From an uncultured Myxococcales bacterium (GTDB taxonomy: Bacteria; Myxococcota_A; Polyangia; Polyangiales; Polyangiaceae): a stretch of DNA of 52,274 bases. Within the stretch, counting starts at the first letter, position 1, and every line of letters starts with the position of its first letter. The translations under genes and the position numbers were made by a program. The notes beneath the pieces are model-generated. The model saw only the letters and a program-made list of their open reading frames with translations, made no database searches and had not been told where the DNA came from. This document shows positions 1 to 8,614 of this stretch, piece by piece. The stretch lies in the NCBI GenBank assembly GCA_937902985.1, contig CALFNG010000029.1, positions 1 to 52,274 of the forward strand. The letters run 5' to 3'.

Positions 1-567
1 GGCGGCCCTCGTCTCGACGTCGAGCCAGTGCAGCAGGGTGGCGCCGTCGCGAGCATGCGCGTCGGCCACGCCCTTCACCCTGGCGACCACCGGACTGAGG
101 CGCGCCTTCACTTGACCGGCCGGGTTCGCCGGCGCCGCGGCTGGCGCGGGGAGCATGACGCGCAGATCTTCGCCGCCCGGATCGGCGCCGCTCGCGCGGA
201 GGCCCTCGGTCCACTTGAGCGACTGCGGAACGAGGAGCGCGAGGTCGGCGGCGCGATCGCTACGCCCTAGCCGGGCGTGAACGATCGTTCCGTCGGCATA
301 GAGAACTTCGGCACCGTCGCCGCCGCCAAGGGCGGAGAGCGAGGTCAGGACGCGGCCATCGCCGCCGAGCACGGTGCCGATGGCCAATGGGACGCCGTCG
401 CGTTCGAGCGCGACCACCCCGTGAAGAACGTGCTCGTAAAGCTGCTCCGGTGTGGGCGCATTCGCGCCGGCTGGCGGCTGAGCGCCGGCCGCGCGGGTCA
501 CGGCCAACAGCCCCAGCAGCGCGAGCACTCCCGGGCCGAGCATCGAGCGCTTCACATCGAGCAGCAT
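1..567 (-). CDS. Trypsin-fold exported protein, 3' part missing (probable pseudo-protease)
   Basis: The gene runs off the left edge, so only the first 189 residues are seen. A signal peptide is visible (KR, then a Leu/Ala/Gly-rich core to about residue 28, cleavage near AGAQ). Residues 48-114 follow the N-terminal barrel of S1C/HtrA-like proteases: GVVALERDG, then GTVLGGDGRVLTS, then DLALL. In active members the motif is LTNAHVV; here it reads LTSLSAL, so the catalytic His position holds Ser78, while the Asp of DLALL (Asp108) is kept. An active protease is therefore unlikely from this domain; a binding or scaffold role is inference. The catalytic Ser region lies outside the window. A second Met at 543 is possible, but the start at 567 supplies the basic residues of the signal peptide. 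Confidence 0.6.
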   Translation of the reverse strand, partial: MLLDVKRSMLGPGVLALLGLLAVTRAAGAQPPAGANAPTPEQLYEHVLHGVVALERDGVPLAIGTVLGGDGRVLTSLSALGGGDGAEVLYADGTIVHARLGRSDRAADLALLVPQSLKWTEGLRASGADPGGEDLRVMLPAPAAAPANPAGQVKARLSPVVARVKGVADAHARDGATLLHWLDVETRAA

Positions 568-643
568 AGCGCAAAGGCGAATGCAAGCCGCGATCCGCTT
601 GACAGGCGAGTCTGCAGAGTGAAAGAACGTGGGCCCCCCGCCC

Positions 644-955
644 ATGACCGACCTGCATTCGGACACGGTTTCGCCCGCGGAAGACGAGCCCGAGACGCCG
701 TTCTGGCTCCCGGCGCTCGGGTTCGCGCTGTTCGTGTTCGGGGGCATCGGGTGGGCGGTATCGCCGTCGCTGCCGTCGGCGACCCCGCCGCCGCTCCCGC
801 CGCCAACGGTCGTGACGGCGGTGGCGGCGTCCGCGCTTCCCCCGCCGCCGCCCGCGGCTCCGCCGCCGCCCTCGCAGTCGGCTGCGCCCGTTCATGGAGC
901 GCGAAAAGTGCCGCCGCCGGCGGGAACGCACCCACTGACGAAGCCTCACGCCTGA
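644..955 (+). CDS. Small single-pass membrane protein with proline-rich tail
   Basis: This 103-residue protein has an acidic N-terminus, one membrane segment at about residues 21-43 (FWLPALGFALFVFGGIGWAV) and a tail very rich in Pro and Ala. No family was recognised. A GTG at 629 would add five residues. It is divergent from the partial trypsin-fold gene and ends about 120 bases before argC. Evidence that it is real: a clear hydrophobic helix in a plausible place and ordinary spacing. Against: no obvious ribosome-binding site and strong compositional bias, which GC-rich DNA can produce by chance. Confidence 0.45.
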   Translation: MTDLHSDTVSPAEDEPETPFWLPALGFALFVFGGIGWAVSPSLPSATPPPLPPPTVVTAVAASALPPPPPAAPPPPSQSAAPVHGARKVPPPAGTHPLTKPHA

Positions 956-1073
956 CGAGCGCCGGGCCACGGTACGCCCCCCGCGGCTTCGGCCGGCCCG
1001 CCGTGCCGGCCACGCAAAACCAGCGGCTCGTCCATCGCATCGACCGGCGACTTGCGGTAGATCGCAGCACGCC

Positions 1074-2105
1074 ATGAACAAGCTGCGAGTCGGAGTCGTC
1101 GGTGCGTCCGGCTATTCGGGGAGCGTCTCGTCTCGCCTCATCGCGATCCATCCGCGCCTGTCGCTCGCGTTCGGCACGAGCGACAAGCTCGTCGGCGAGC
1201 CGCTGGGAGCCCACCTCGGCGTGCGCGTCGACGACGGGCTCCGCTTCGTGAGCAACGGCAGTGCGATCGAGCACGCCGACGCCTGCGACGCCGTGCTCCT
1301 CTGCACGTCGGCCGACGTGTCGATGCGCCTCGCGCCCGCGTTCGCCGAGCGCGGCAAGCAGGTCATCGACCTGTCGGGCGCGTTTCGCCTCGAGGCCGGC
1401 GCGTACCCGCGCTGGTACGGGTTCGAGCACGCCGCGCCCGCGGCGCTCGCGAAGGCCCACTACGGGTTGCCGGAGCTCTTCGGCGCTCCGCCGAAGGACG
1501 GGATCGTGTCGAACCCGGGCTGCTATCCGACCGCGTCCATCCTCGCGCTGGCGCCCCTCGTTCGCGAGCGGCTGGTCGAGCCGGCGGGCCTCGTGGTCGA
1601 CGCGAAGAGCGGGGTCACCGGCGCGGGAAAGCAGAGCGGCGAGGCGTTCTCGTTCGCCGAGTACGCCGACGACTCGCACGCCTACAAGCTGCTCGCCCAT
1701 CAGCACTCGCCCGAGATCACGCGCGCGCTCTCCCGCCTCGGCGCCGACGTCAAGCTCACGTTCACCGCTCACTACTTGCCCATCAAGCGGGGCCTCTTCG
1801 CGACGTGCTACGGGCGGCCGCGCGCCGGAGCCACGGCGGCGCGCGTGGCCGAGTGCCTGGCCGACGCCTACCGCAGCTCCGGCTTCGTGCGGGCCATGCC
1901 GCCCGACCAGGTCACCATCAAGCGCGTCGTCGGTACGAACGCATGCCACGTAGGCGCGACCGCGAACGACGACGTCGTCATCGCCGTGGGCGCGATCGAC
2001 AATTTGCTCAAGGGCGCCGCGGGGCAGGCTCTCCAGAACCTGAACCTGATGAACGGCTGGGACGAGACCCTCGGGCTCGACGGCTTGCAGCGCGTCTCGC
2101 CCTAG
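1074..2105 (+). CDS. argC: N-acetyl-gamma-glutamyl-phosphate reductase
   Basis: ArgC makes N-acetylglutamate semialdehyde by NADPH-dependent reduction of N-acetylglutamyl phosphate, the third step of arginine biosynthesis in the cytoplasm. The 343-residue length is normal. The N-terminal nucleotide-binding loop GASGYSG lies at residues 10-16 and the catalytic cysteine is Cys150 in SNPGCYPTA. The C-terminal half carries HQHSPEI and FTAHYLPIKRG, both typical of the family. The ATG at 1074 begins directly with the Rossmann strand. It is followed after 44 bases by the argJ-argB fusion on the same strand, so one transcript for three consecutive enzymes is likely. Confidence 0.95.
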   Translation: MNKLRVGVVGASGYSGSVSSRLIAIHPRLSLAFGTSDKLVGEPLGAHLGVRVDDGLRFVSNGSAIEHADACDAVLLCTSADVSMRLAPAFAERGKQVIDLSGAFRLEAGAYPRWYGFEHAAPAALAKAHYGLPELFGAPPKDGIVSNPGCYPTASILALAPLVRERLVEPAGLVVDAKSGVTGAGKQSGEAFSFAEYADDSHAYKLLAHQHSPEITRALSRLGADVKLTFTAHYLPIKRGLFATCYGRPRAGATAARVAECLADAYRSSGFVRAMPPDQVTIKRVVGTNACHVGATANDDVVIAVGAIDNLLKGAAGQALQNLNLMNGWDETLGLDGLQRVSP

Positions 2106-2149
2106 CCGACCGTGAAAGGAACGCGCTACCCCGTCGTGATGACGCCGCC

Positions 2150-4237
2150 GTGAAGACGCCGCGAGGTTTTTCGTACGCAGGGATCAACTGCGGCATCAAG
2201 GCGGCCCGCAAGGACCTGGCGCTCGTCTTCAGCGAAGTGCCGTGCGCCGTCGCCGGGTGCTTCACGGTCAACGCGTCGCGCGCGGCCCCGGTCTCCGATG
2301 CGGCCGCTCGCATTCCGGCCGAAGGGATGCGCGCGATCGTCGCCAACAGCGGCAACGCGAACGCGCTCGCCGGCCCCGAGGGCGAGCGCGACGTGCGCGA
2401 CGTGTGCGCGGCCGTCGCCCAGGCGCTCGGCATCGCCGCCGACACGGTCGTCGCCGCGTCCACGGGCGTCATCGGGGTCCGGCTCCCGGTGCAGAAGCTC
2501 GTGGCCGCGGCGCCGAGGCTCGCCGCGACGCGCGGGCAGGCGATCGCGCAAGCCGCCGAGGCGGTGTGGACCACCGATACGCGGGTGAAGCTCGCGCACC
2601 GCACGATGCAGGTCGGGGGGGTCGAGGCGACGTTCGCGGCGTTCGCGAAGGGGGCGGGAATGATCGCCCCCGAGATGGCGACCGTGCTCGCGTTCATCAC
2701 GACCGATCTGCGGATCAACGCGCGCACGCTCCAGGCCGCCCTTCGCCGCGCGATGAAGACGAGCTTCGAGATGCTCACGGTCGACGGCGACATGAGCACC
2801 AACGACGCCGTGTTCGCGATGGCCAACGGCCTCTCCGCGAACCCCCCGGTCCACGAGGGAACGACCGAGTTCGGCGCGCTGGTCGAGACGCTCGAGGCGC
2901 TCTGCGTCGACCTCTCGCGTCAGATCGCCGAAGACGGCGACGGCGCGACGAAGCTCATCGAGGTCCGGGTCGGCGGCGCGCCGAACGCGACAATGGCGCG
3001 CGAGCTCGCGCGAGCGGTGGCCGGTTCGAGCCTGGTCAAGACGGCGATCTTCGGCGCCGACCCGAACTGGGGCCGCGTCCTGGCGACGGTCGGGGCGCGG
3101 GTCGGCTCGCGCCGGTGGCCCATCGACCCGACGCGCGCGATCGTGCACGTCCAGGGCACGTGCGTCTACGACGGCGCTCCGACGGGGGCCGACGCGCCGG
3201 CGCTGCGAGCCAAGATGCGCGACCCGCTGGTGCTCCTCGAAGTGCGCCTCGTCGAGGGTGACGCGAGCGCCACCGCGTGGGGCTGCGACCTCAGCTACGA
3301 CTTCGTCAAGATCAACGCCGACTACACGAGCCTCACGCACGCCACGGCCGACGGCACCATCGCGCGCGACGACCGCCTCACGAACTACAGCCCGGCGTTC
3401 AAGCGAGCGCACCTGGTCGAGGCGCTCAGCTACATCGCGCGCTTCTCGAACACGCGGGCCGTCGTCAAATACGGCGGCGCCGCCATGGTGAAGCACTCGC
3501 TGAGGACCAGCTTCGCCAACGACATCAATCTCCTCCGGACCGCCGGTCTCTTGCCGATCGTCGTGCACGGCGGCGGCCCCGAGATCACCCAGACGATGGA
3601 ATCGCTCGGGCACGTCGCGGAGTTCGTCGACGGCGTCCGCATCACCGGGCGCGACGACGTGAAGCTGGTCGAGATGGTGCTCACCGGCCGCATCAACACC
3701 GAGCTCGTGTCGCTCCTCAACCAGTCGAGCGCGCACGCGGTCGGCGTCTCGGGCAAGGATGCGGGCCTCTTGCGGGCGCGCAAGCTCGTGGGCGAGGGCG
3801 GGCGCGATCTGGGCATGGTGGGCGAGGTCACGCACGTGAACCAGGAGCTCCTCGAGATGCTCCTCGAAAAGAAGTACGTGCCGGTCGTGTCGTCGGTGGG
3901 CCTCGGCGAAGACGGCGAGGGCTACAACATCAACGCCGACGCCGCGGCGGCCGAGATCGCGATCGCGCTGAAGGCCGAGAAGCTGATCTTCCTGACCGAC
4001 GTGGCGGGCATCCTCGAAAACGGCGAGCTGGTCAGCGAGATGTCCGCCAGCGAGCTCCGGTCCAAGCTGGCAAACGGCTCGATCGCCCCGGCGATGATCG
4101 GCAAGGCCAGGAGCGGGCTGCGCGCCATCGAAGGCGGCGTTGCGCGCGTGCACATCCTCGACGGGCGAACGCCGCACTCGGTGATCGCCGAGCTCTTCAC
4201 CGACCGCGGCGTCGGCACGCTCGTCCACGGCGACTAG
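2150..4237 (+). CDS. argJB: ArgJ-ArgB fusion: ornithine acetyltransferase + acetylglutamate kinase
   Basis: One uninterrupted 695-codon frame encodes two enzymes usually made from separate genes. Residues 1-396 are ArgJ (glutamate N-acetyltransferase/ornithine acetyltransferase), with the self-cleavage motif KGAGMIAPEMATVLA; Thr178 is the expected nucleophile and new N-terminus of the beta chain. The ArgJ C-terminus is complete, ending in KINADYTSLT. After a linker of about 24 residues, residues 421-695 are ArgB, with VVKYGGAAM, VVHGGGPEI, INADAAAAEIA and a full C-terminus. ArgB keeps the N-terminal helix (HLVEALSYIARFS) seen in arginine-inhibited hexameric kinases. No in-frame ATG, GTG or TTG lies between the two domains before the KYGGAAM motif. 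The start is taken as the GTG at 2150, just before KTPRGFSYAG; no strong ribosome-binding site is visible. After autocleavage the ArgJ beta chain would carry ArgB. Confidence 0.9.
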   Translation: MKTPRGFSYAGINCGIKAARKDLALVFSEVPCAVAGCFTVNASRAAPVSDAAARIPAEGMRAIVANSGNANALAGPEGERDVRDVCAAVAQALGIAADTVVAASTGVIGVRLPVQKLVAAAPRLAATRGQAIAQAAEAVWTTDTRVKLAHRTMQVGGVEATFAAFAKGAGMIAPEMATVLAFITTDLRINARTLQAALRRAMKTSFEMLTVDGDMSTNDAVFAMANGLSANPPVHEGTTEFGALVETLEALCVDLSRQIAEDGDGATKLIEVRVGGAPNATMARELARAVAGSSLVKTAIFGADPNWGRVLATVGARVGSRRWPIDPTRAIVHVQGTCVYDGAPTGADAPALRAKMRDPLVLLEVRLVEGDASATAWGCDLSYDFVKINADYTSLTHATADGTIARDDRLTNYSPAFKRAHLVEALSYIARFSNTRAVVKYGGAAMVKHSLRTSFANDINLLRTAGLLPIVVHGGGPEITQTMESLGHVAEFVDGVRITGRDDVKLVEMVLTGRINTELVSLLNQSSAHAVGVSGKDAGLLRARKLVGEGGRDLGMVGEVTHVNQELLEMLLEKKYVPVVSSVGLGEDGEGYNINADAAAAEIAIALKAEKLIFLTDVAGILENGELVSEMSASELRSKLANGSIAPAMIGKARSGLRAIEGGVARVHILDGRTPHSVIAELFTDRGVGTLVHGD

Positions 4238-4251
4238 CCCGCCTCGGGAGA

Positions 4252-4404
4252 GTGAGATTGGCCGCTGAGGCGCAGAGAGCGCGGAGATCAGCTTGGCGAA
4301 GATCGGAGCATCGCGATCCCGAGCGAAGCGGCGAACCCGATCAACACACCCCCCTTTCCTTACTGCTCTGCGCCCTCTGAGCCTCTGCGGCAAATCGCCC
4401 TCTC
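4252..4404. repeat. Dispersed inverted-repeat element, copy A
   Basis: An intergenic hairpin-like element of about 150 bases lies between argJB and the SDR gene. The left arm reads GATTGGCCGCTGAGGCGCAG and continues AGAGCGCGGAG. The right arm is its imperfect reverse complement, containing CTCTGCGCCCTCTGAGCC then TCTGCGGCAAATC. The central part contains TTGGCGAAGATCGGAG, which recurs in reverse orientation in copy B at 5478-5632. No coding capacity is visible. Conserved arms and a conserved centre suggest a REP/MITE-type non-autonomous element rather than a simple terminator. Confidence 0.75.
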
Positions 4405-4442
4405 CTCCCAAGTGACCGGCACTGGCGCTAGACTCGCTGCCC

Positions 4443-5408
4443 ATGAGCGATTGGACGGCAGACCAGATCCCCGACCTTTCGGGCAAGACGTTCATCGTGA
4501 CCGGCGCCAACAGCGGCATCGGGCTCGAAGCCACGCGCGCGCTCGCGGCGAAGCGGGCCGCCGTCGTGCTCGCGTGCCGGAACCTCGAGAAGGGGCAGGC
4601 CGCGGTCGACGGCATCCGCAAGCAGTCGCCGGGGGCCACAGTGTGGCTCGAGCGGCTCGATCTCGGCGACCTCGGGTCCGTCCGGTCGTTCGCCGAGAAG
4701 TTCACGAGGGAGCATCCGCGGCTCGATGTCCTCGTGAACAACGCGGGCATCATGGCGATCCCGCGCCGCACCACGAGCGACGGATTCGAGACCCAGATGG
4801 GAACGAATCACCTGGGCCACTTCGCGCTGACGGGGTTACTCCTCGGGCGTCTCGTCGAGAGCGCGCCGGCTCGGGTGGTGTCGGTCAGCAGCATGGCGCA
4901 CACGATGGGCAAGTTCGGCACGCTCGACGCCGCAGACCTCGGGCTCGAACGCGGCTACACGAAATGGGGCGCGTACGGGCGGAGCAAGCTCGCGAACCTC
5001 CTCTTCGCCTACGAGCTCGAGCGCCGGCTCGAGGCCCGCTTCCCGGGCGTGAGCAGCGTCGCGTGCCACCCCGGATACGCGGCGACGAACCTGCAGGCGG
5101 TCGGACCCGAGATGACCGGGTCGGTGGTGGGAAAGGCGCTGATGACCTTCGGCAACGCGGTGTTCGCGCAGAGCGCGGCCGCCGGAGCGTGGCCCACGCT
5201 CTACGCGGCGACGGCGCCAGACGTCCGCGGCGGCGACTTCATCGGCCCGGGCGGTCCGTTCAAGATGGCCGGTGCTCCGGTGAAGCAGCGCTCGAATCGC
5301 GCGTCGCACGACGTCGAGGCCGCGCGCAAGCTCTGGGACACGTCGGTCCAGTTGACTGGCGTCGACTTCGCGCTCTTGCGCCCCGAGGCGACGCGCGCCG
5401 CCGTCTGA
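4443..5408 (+). CDS. Short-chain dehydrogenase/reductase (retinol-dehydrogenase-like)
   Basis: This 321-residue classical SDR carries the cofactor motif TGANSGIG (residues 20-27), a basic residue after strand 2 (ACRN, favouring NADP), the NNAG motif (99-102), the catalytic serine region SVSS (147-150) and YGRSK (Tyr178, Lys182). NHLG (122-125) supplies the active-site Asn. The substrate cannot be read from sequence; the layout and length resemble the retinol dehydrogenase/protochlorophyllide-reductase-like group. The gene sits inside the arginine cluster but is flanked on both sides by copies of a dispersed repeat, which suggests that it may be an insertion and not part of the pathway. Confidence 0.9.
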   Translation: MSDWTADQIPDLSGKTFIVTGANSGIGLEATRALAAKRAAVVLACRNLEKGQAAVDGIRKQSPGATVWLERLDLGDLGSVRSFAEKFTREHPRLDVLVNNAGIMAIPRRTTSDGFETQMGTNHLGHFALTGLLLGRLVESAPARVVSVSSMAHTMGKFGTLDAADLGLERGYTKWGAYGRSKLANLLFAYELERRLEARFPGVSSVACHPGYAATNLQAVGPEMTGSVVGKALMTFGNAVFAQSAAAGAWPTLYAATAPDVRGGDFIGPGGPFKMAGAPVKQRSNRASHDVEAARKLWDTSVQLTGVDFALLRPEATRAAV

Positions 5409-5477
5409 CCACGGTCCGCTCTTCGATCCGGCGACGAACACGTGCCGATCGGCGCCCTGACGGCGCCGTGGAGAACC

Positions 5478-5632
5478 AGATTGGCCGCAGAGGCGCGGAG
5501 GGCGCAGAGATCTGGGCCCAGAGGAGACGCGACCGCGCTCGACGCTTCCCTCGCGCTCTCGATCTCGGTCTTCGCCAATCGCCGCTCTGCGCTCTCTGCG
5601 CTCTCTGCGCCTCTGCGGCCCATCTCGCTCTC
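5478..5632. repeat. Dispersed inverted-repeat element, copy B
   Basis: This second, better conserved copy lies between the SDR gene and argG. The left arm is AGATTGGCCGCAGAGGCGCG followed by GAGGGCGCAGAG. The right arm holds three CTCTGCG-type units and ends TCTGCGCCTCTGCGGCCCAT. The centre has CTCGATCTCGGTCTTCGCCA, the reverse complement of the centre of copy A. The element lies immediately beside the argG stop codon and could also act as a transcription end for genes on either side; that is inference. Confidence 0.8.
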
Positions 5633-5641
5633 GCCCGTGCA

Positions 5642-6982
5642 CTACCCCTCGGACCCGTCGCCGAGGAGCAGGTCGCCGACGCCCGCGCCCGCGCCCGCGC
5701 CGAGGGTCTTGGCGAGATGGAGCAAGAGTCCGCGGTTGTCGAGGACGCCGAGCGACTGCATCTCGAGCGCGCCGATGCGATCCTCGGGCGTGAACGCGCT
5801 CGCCGTTCGTTCCATGGACAGCTTGTCGGGCTCGTAGGCGCTGCGCACGGCCTTCGTGTCGAGCAGCGTGTAGTCGTCGCCCCGCCGGAGCTCGATCGTG
5901 ACCGTGCCCGATACCGCGGGGGCGACCCAGCGCGTCAGCGCCTCTTTCAGCATGAGCGACTCGGGATCGAACCATCGCCCTTCGTAGAGCAAGCGGCCCA
6001 GCCGACGGCCCAGAGTGAAGTAGAGGTCGGTCGTGTTCTCGTTGTGAACGGCCGTCAGCAGGCGCTCGTAGACGATGTTGGCGAGCGCCATGCCCGGCGC
6101 CTCGTAGACCCCGCGGCTCTTGGCGTCGATCACGCGGTTCTCGATCTGGTCGCTCATGCCGAGTCCGTGCCGGCCGCCCGCGGCGTTCATCGCGCGGAAG
6201 CACTCGAAGGTCGAGGCGAACCGTTCGCCGTTGAGCGCCACGGGGACCCCGCGCGCGAGCTCCACCGTCAGCTCCTCGGGCGTCACCGCGACCTCGCTCT
6301 TCCAGTGGGCGAGGCCCATGATCGGCGCGACGATCCGGATGCCCCGGTCGAGGCGCTCGAGGTCTTTCGCCTCGTGCGTCGCGCCGAGCACGTTGGCGTC
6401 GGTCGAGTACGCCTTCTCGGTCGCCATCGTGTACGGCAACTTCTGGGAGACGAGATACTCGCTCATCTCCTTCCGGCCGCCGAACGCGTCGACGAACGCC
6501 CTGTCGAGCCACGGCTTGTAGATCTCGAGCGTCGGGTTGACCAGCACGCCGTAGCGAAAGAACCGCTGGATGTCGTTGCCCTTGTGCGTGCTGCCGTCGG
6601 AGAAGACGTTCACGCCGTCTTCGCGCATCGCGCGAATGATCGCGGTGGTGGTCACGGCGCGACCGAGCGGCGTAGTGTTGAAGTAGCGCCTTCCGCCCGT
6701 CGAGAGGTGGAACGCGCCGCACTGCACCGCGATCATCCCCTCGCGAACGAGCGCGTCTCGGCAGTCGACGAGGCGCGCGTCCTTCGCGCCGTGCTGGGTG
6801 GCGACCGGCGGGATGTTAGCCACGTCGGTCTCGTCGGGCTGGGCGAGGTCCGCGGTATAGGCGAAGACGTCGAGCCCCTGCCGGGACATCCAGGCGACGG
6901 CGCAGCGGGTGTCGAGGCCACCCGAGAACGCGATGCCGATGCGGGTGCCCTTGGGCGGTAGGGTGCGGTGGATGCGGCTCAT
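5642..6982 (-). CDS. argG: Argininosuccinate synthase (long, E. coli-type)
   Basis: ArgG joins citrulline and aspartate using ATP to form argininosuccinate, the penultimate step to arginine. The ATP-binding P-loop AFSGGLDT is near residues 18-25, followed by CAVAWM. Later motifs include [27 protein letters not shown] and the C-terminal [22 protein letters not shown]. The length of 446 residues and these motifs match the longer E. coli-like subtype rather than the roughly 400-residue common type. The start [12 protein letters not shown] at 6982 is conserved in this subtype; the open frame continues upstream but without homology. It is transcribed divergently from argH with 174 bases between them. 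The C-terminus is Gly/Ala-rich. Confidence 0.93.
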   Translation of the reverse strand: MSRIHRTLPPKGTRIGIAFSGGLDTRCAVAWMSRQGLDVFAYTADLAQPDETDVANIPPVATQHGAKDARLVDCRDALVREGMIAVQCGAFHLSTGGRRYFNTTPLGRAVTTTAIIRAMREDGVNVFSDGSTHKGNDIQRFFRYGVLVNPTLEIYKPWLDRAFVDAFGGRKEMSEYLVSQKLPYTMATEKAYSTDANVLGATHEAKDLERLDRGIRIVAPIMGLAHWKSEVAVTPEELTVELARGVPVALNGERFASTFECFRAMNAAGGRHGLGMSDQIENRVIDAKSRGVYEAPGMALANIVYERLLTAVHNENTTDLYFTLGRRLGRLLYEGRWFDPESLMLKEALTRWVAPAVSGTVTIELRRGDDYTLLDTKAVRSAYEPDKLSMERTASAFTPEDRIGALEMQSLGVLDNRGLLLHLAKTLGAGAGAGVGDLLLGDGSEG

Positions 6983-7012
6983 GGTGTCGGTCAGATACAC
7001 GGAGAACGCCTG

Positions 7013-7042
7013 GGCGGCGAGAGCCGGCGGCGAGAGCCGGCG
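7013..7042. repeat. 13-bp tandem repeat in the argG-argH intergenic region
   Basis: The unit GGCGGCGAGAGCC occurs twice in perfect tandem and is followed by a third partial unit, within the 174-base divergent region between argG and argH. No clear ArgR-type operator was seen here; AT-rich ARG boxes would stand out in this composition. Confidence 0.7.
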
Positions 7043-7156
7043 AGGTGCCCAGGCCAGACCTCGATTGCGAGGGATATCCGGCGCCTTTTCGGGGTGGCGG
7101 GCGCGGGGAGCCGACCGGGCTGGCGTCGACACGGCGGACACACTACAGGGTCGGCC

Positions 7157-8614
7157 ATGTCCGGTATCGCCCGCACGAGCGCGACGGGGGCCGATGGAAT
7201 GCTCCCGGAGCTTCTCGCCTGGTCGTCCTCGTTTCACGACGATCGCGCCCTCGTCCGGGAAGACCTCATCGGTAGCGCCGCGCACGTGACGATGCTCGCG
7301 CGCACGGGTATCGTGTCCACGGCCGACGCTCGGTTGCTCCGCGACTCCTTGCGGTCGCTCTATCAAGAGGCGTGCGCCGGCACGCTGGCCCTGCCCTCGG
7401 ACGAGGAAGACGTGCACATGGCCGTCGAGGCCGAGCTGGGCAAACGGGCGGGCGCCGTCGCCGGGCGCCTCCACACGGCCCGGTCGCGCAACGACCAGGT
7501 CGCCCTCGATCTGCGACTCCACGTGCGCGACCAGGGCGTCGCCCTCGTGGGCGAGCTCGGGCCCCTCATCGGCGCGCTCGCCGAGCGCGCTTCGCGCGAG
7601 AAAGACGTGCTGCTCCCGGCCTACACGCACCGGCAGCGCGCCCAGCCCGTGAGCGCGGGCTTTCTGGTCGCGGCGTGGGGAATCGGCCTGGTTCGCGCCA
7701 CCCAGACCGTGATCTTCGGTCTCGATCAGATCGAGATGCCGCTCGGAAGCGGCGCTTGTTCCGGGACGTCGCTCCCGATCGACCGCGCGCTGGTGGCGCG
7801 CCTGTTCGCGCCGTGGGAGCCCACTCGAAACGCCCTGCAGACGGTGGGCGATCGAGACTTCGCGCTCGACTGGACGTGGGGCGTCGCGCGCGTGGTGCTC
7901 GCGCTCGGCCGGCTGGCGACCGACGTGGTCGACTTCTCGACCAGCGAGTTCGGGCTCGTCCGGCTCGACGGCGCCATCTCGGCGGGTTCGAGCATGATGC
8001 CGCAGAAGAAGAACCCGGACATCTTCGAGCTCGTTCGCGGGAAGAGCGCGAGGGCGGTGGGCAACGTGGTCGCGATGCTCGCGCTGATGAAGGGCCTCGC
8101 GAGCGGCTACAACCGCGATCAGCAAGAAGACCGCCTGCCCCTGCTCGAGGCCGGGCCTCTCGCGCGCGGCTGCACGCGAGTGGTCTCGCTCGCGGTCGAG
8201 CACGTGGAGTTCGACGCGGAGCGCGGGAGGCGCGCCCTCGACGAAGGCTTCACGCAGGCGACCGACCTGGCCGAAGCGCTCGTGCGCCGCGGCGTGCCCT
8301 TTCGCGAGGCGTACAAGGCGGTCGGCGCCCTGGTGGCGCTGGCCGTGGGCGAGGGGGTGTCGCTGCGGAGCGTCGACGCGTCGCGCGCCCACGCCATCCA
8401 CCCGGGCCTCGACGCCGAGTCGCTGCGCGCGCTCGACCCGGCGGCCGCCGTCGCGGCCAAGGAGAGCATCGGCGGCACGGGGCCGCGCTCGGTCGACGCG
8501 CAGGTCGCGTGGCTGCGCGATCGCGGGCGAGACTGCGCGGCCAAGGCCGCGGGCCATGGGTCGCTGGCGCTCCTGGCCGAGCGCGTGTTCGCCGAGCCTC
8601 TGGAGCTTTCATGA
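7157..8614 (+). CDS. argH: Argininosuccinate lyase
   Basis: ArgH splits argininosuccinate into arginine and fumarate. The fumarase/aspartase superfamily signature [12 protein letters not shown] is present, with the catalytic serine in its SS pair. Other family motifs are [29 protein letters not shown] and [11 protein letters not shown]. The family's usual YTHLQ reads YTHRQ here, a mild deviation next to the active site. The product is 485 residues, slightly longer than usual. The ATG at 7157 is chosen because [19 protein letters not shown] aligns with the normal N-terminus. The stop codon overlaps the argF start (ATGA), so the two are almost certainly translationally coupled. Confidence 0.94.
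   Translation: MSGIARTSATGADGMLPELLAWSSSFHDDRALVREDLIGSAAHVTMLARTGIVSTADARLLRDSLRSLYQEACAGTLALPSDEEDVHMAVEAELGKRAGAVAGRLHTARSRNDQVALDLRLHVRDQGVALVGELGPLIGALAERASREKDVLLPAYTHRQRAQPVSAGFLVAAWGIGLVRATQTVIFGLDQIEMPLGSGACSGTSLPIDRALVARLFAPWEPTRNALQTVGDRDFALDWTWGVARVVLALGRLATDVVDFSTSEFGLVRLDGAISAGSSMMPQKKNPDIFELVRGKSARAVGNVVAMLALMKGLASGYNRDQQEDRLPLLEAGPLARGCTRVVSLAVEHVEFDAERGRRALDEGFTQATDLAEALVRRGVPFREAYKAVGALVALAVGEGVSLRSVDASRAHAIHPGLDAESLRALDPAAAVAAKESIGGTGPRSVDAQVAWLRDRGRDCAAKAAGHGSLALLAERVFAEPLELS

Noticed and set aside
1805-2149. Upstream extension of the argJB frame overlapping argC
   Set aside because: The 115 residues are Arg/Pro-rich, lack ArgJ homology and are the shadow of argC in another frame. 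The GTG at 2150 directly precedes the conserved ArgJ start.
2126-4774. 882-codon minus-strand frame antisense to argJB
   Set aside because: It is a shadow frame with biased composition and no recognisable domain, opposite well-identified enzymes.
6983-7156. ArgR operator between argG and argH
   Set aside because: No AT-rich imperfect palindrome of ARG-box type was seen; only a GC-rich 13-base tandem repeat is present.
6983-8557. Long minus-strand frame continuing upstream of argG across argH
   Set aside because: It is an antisense shadow of argH with His/Arg-rich composition; argG homology begins exactly at MSRIHRT.
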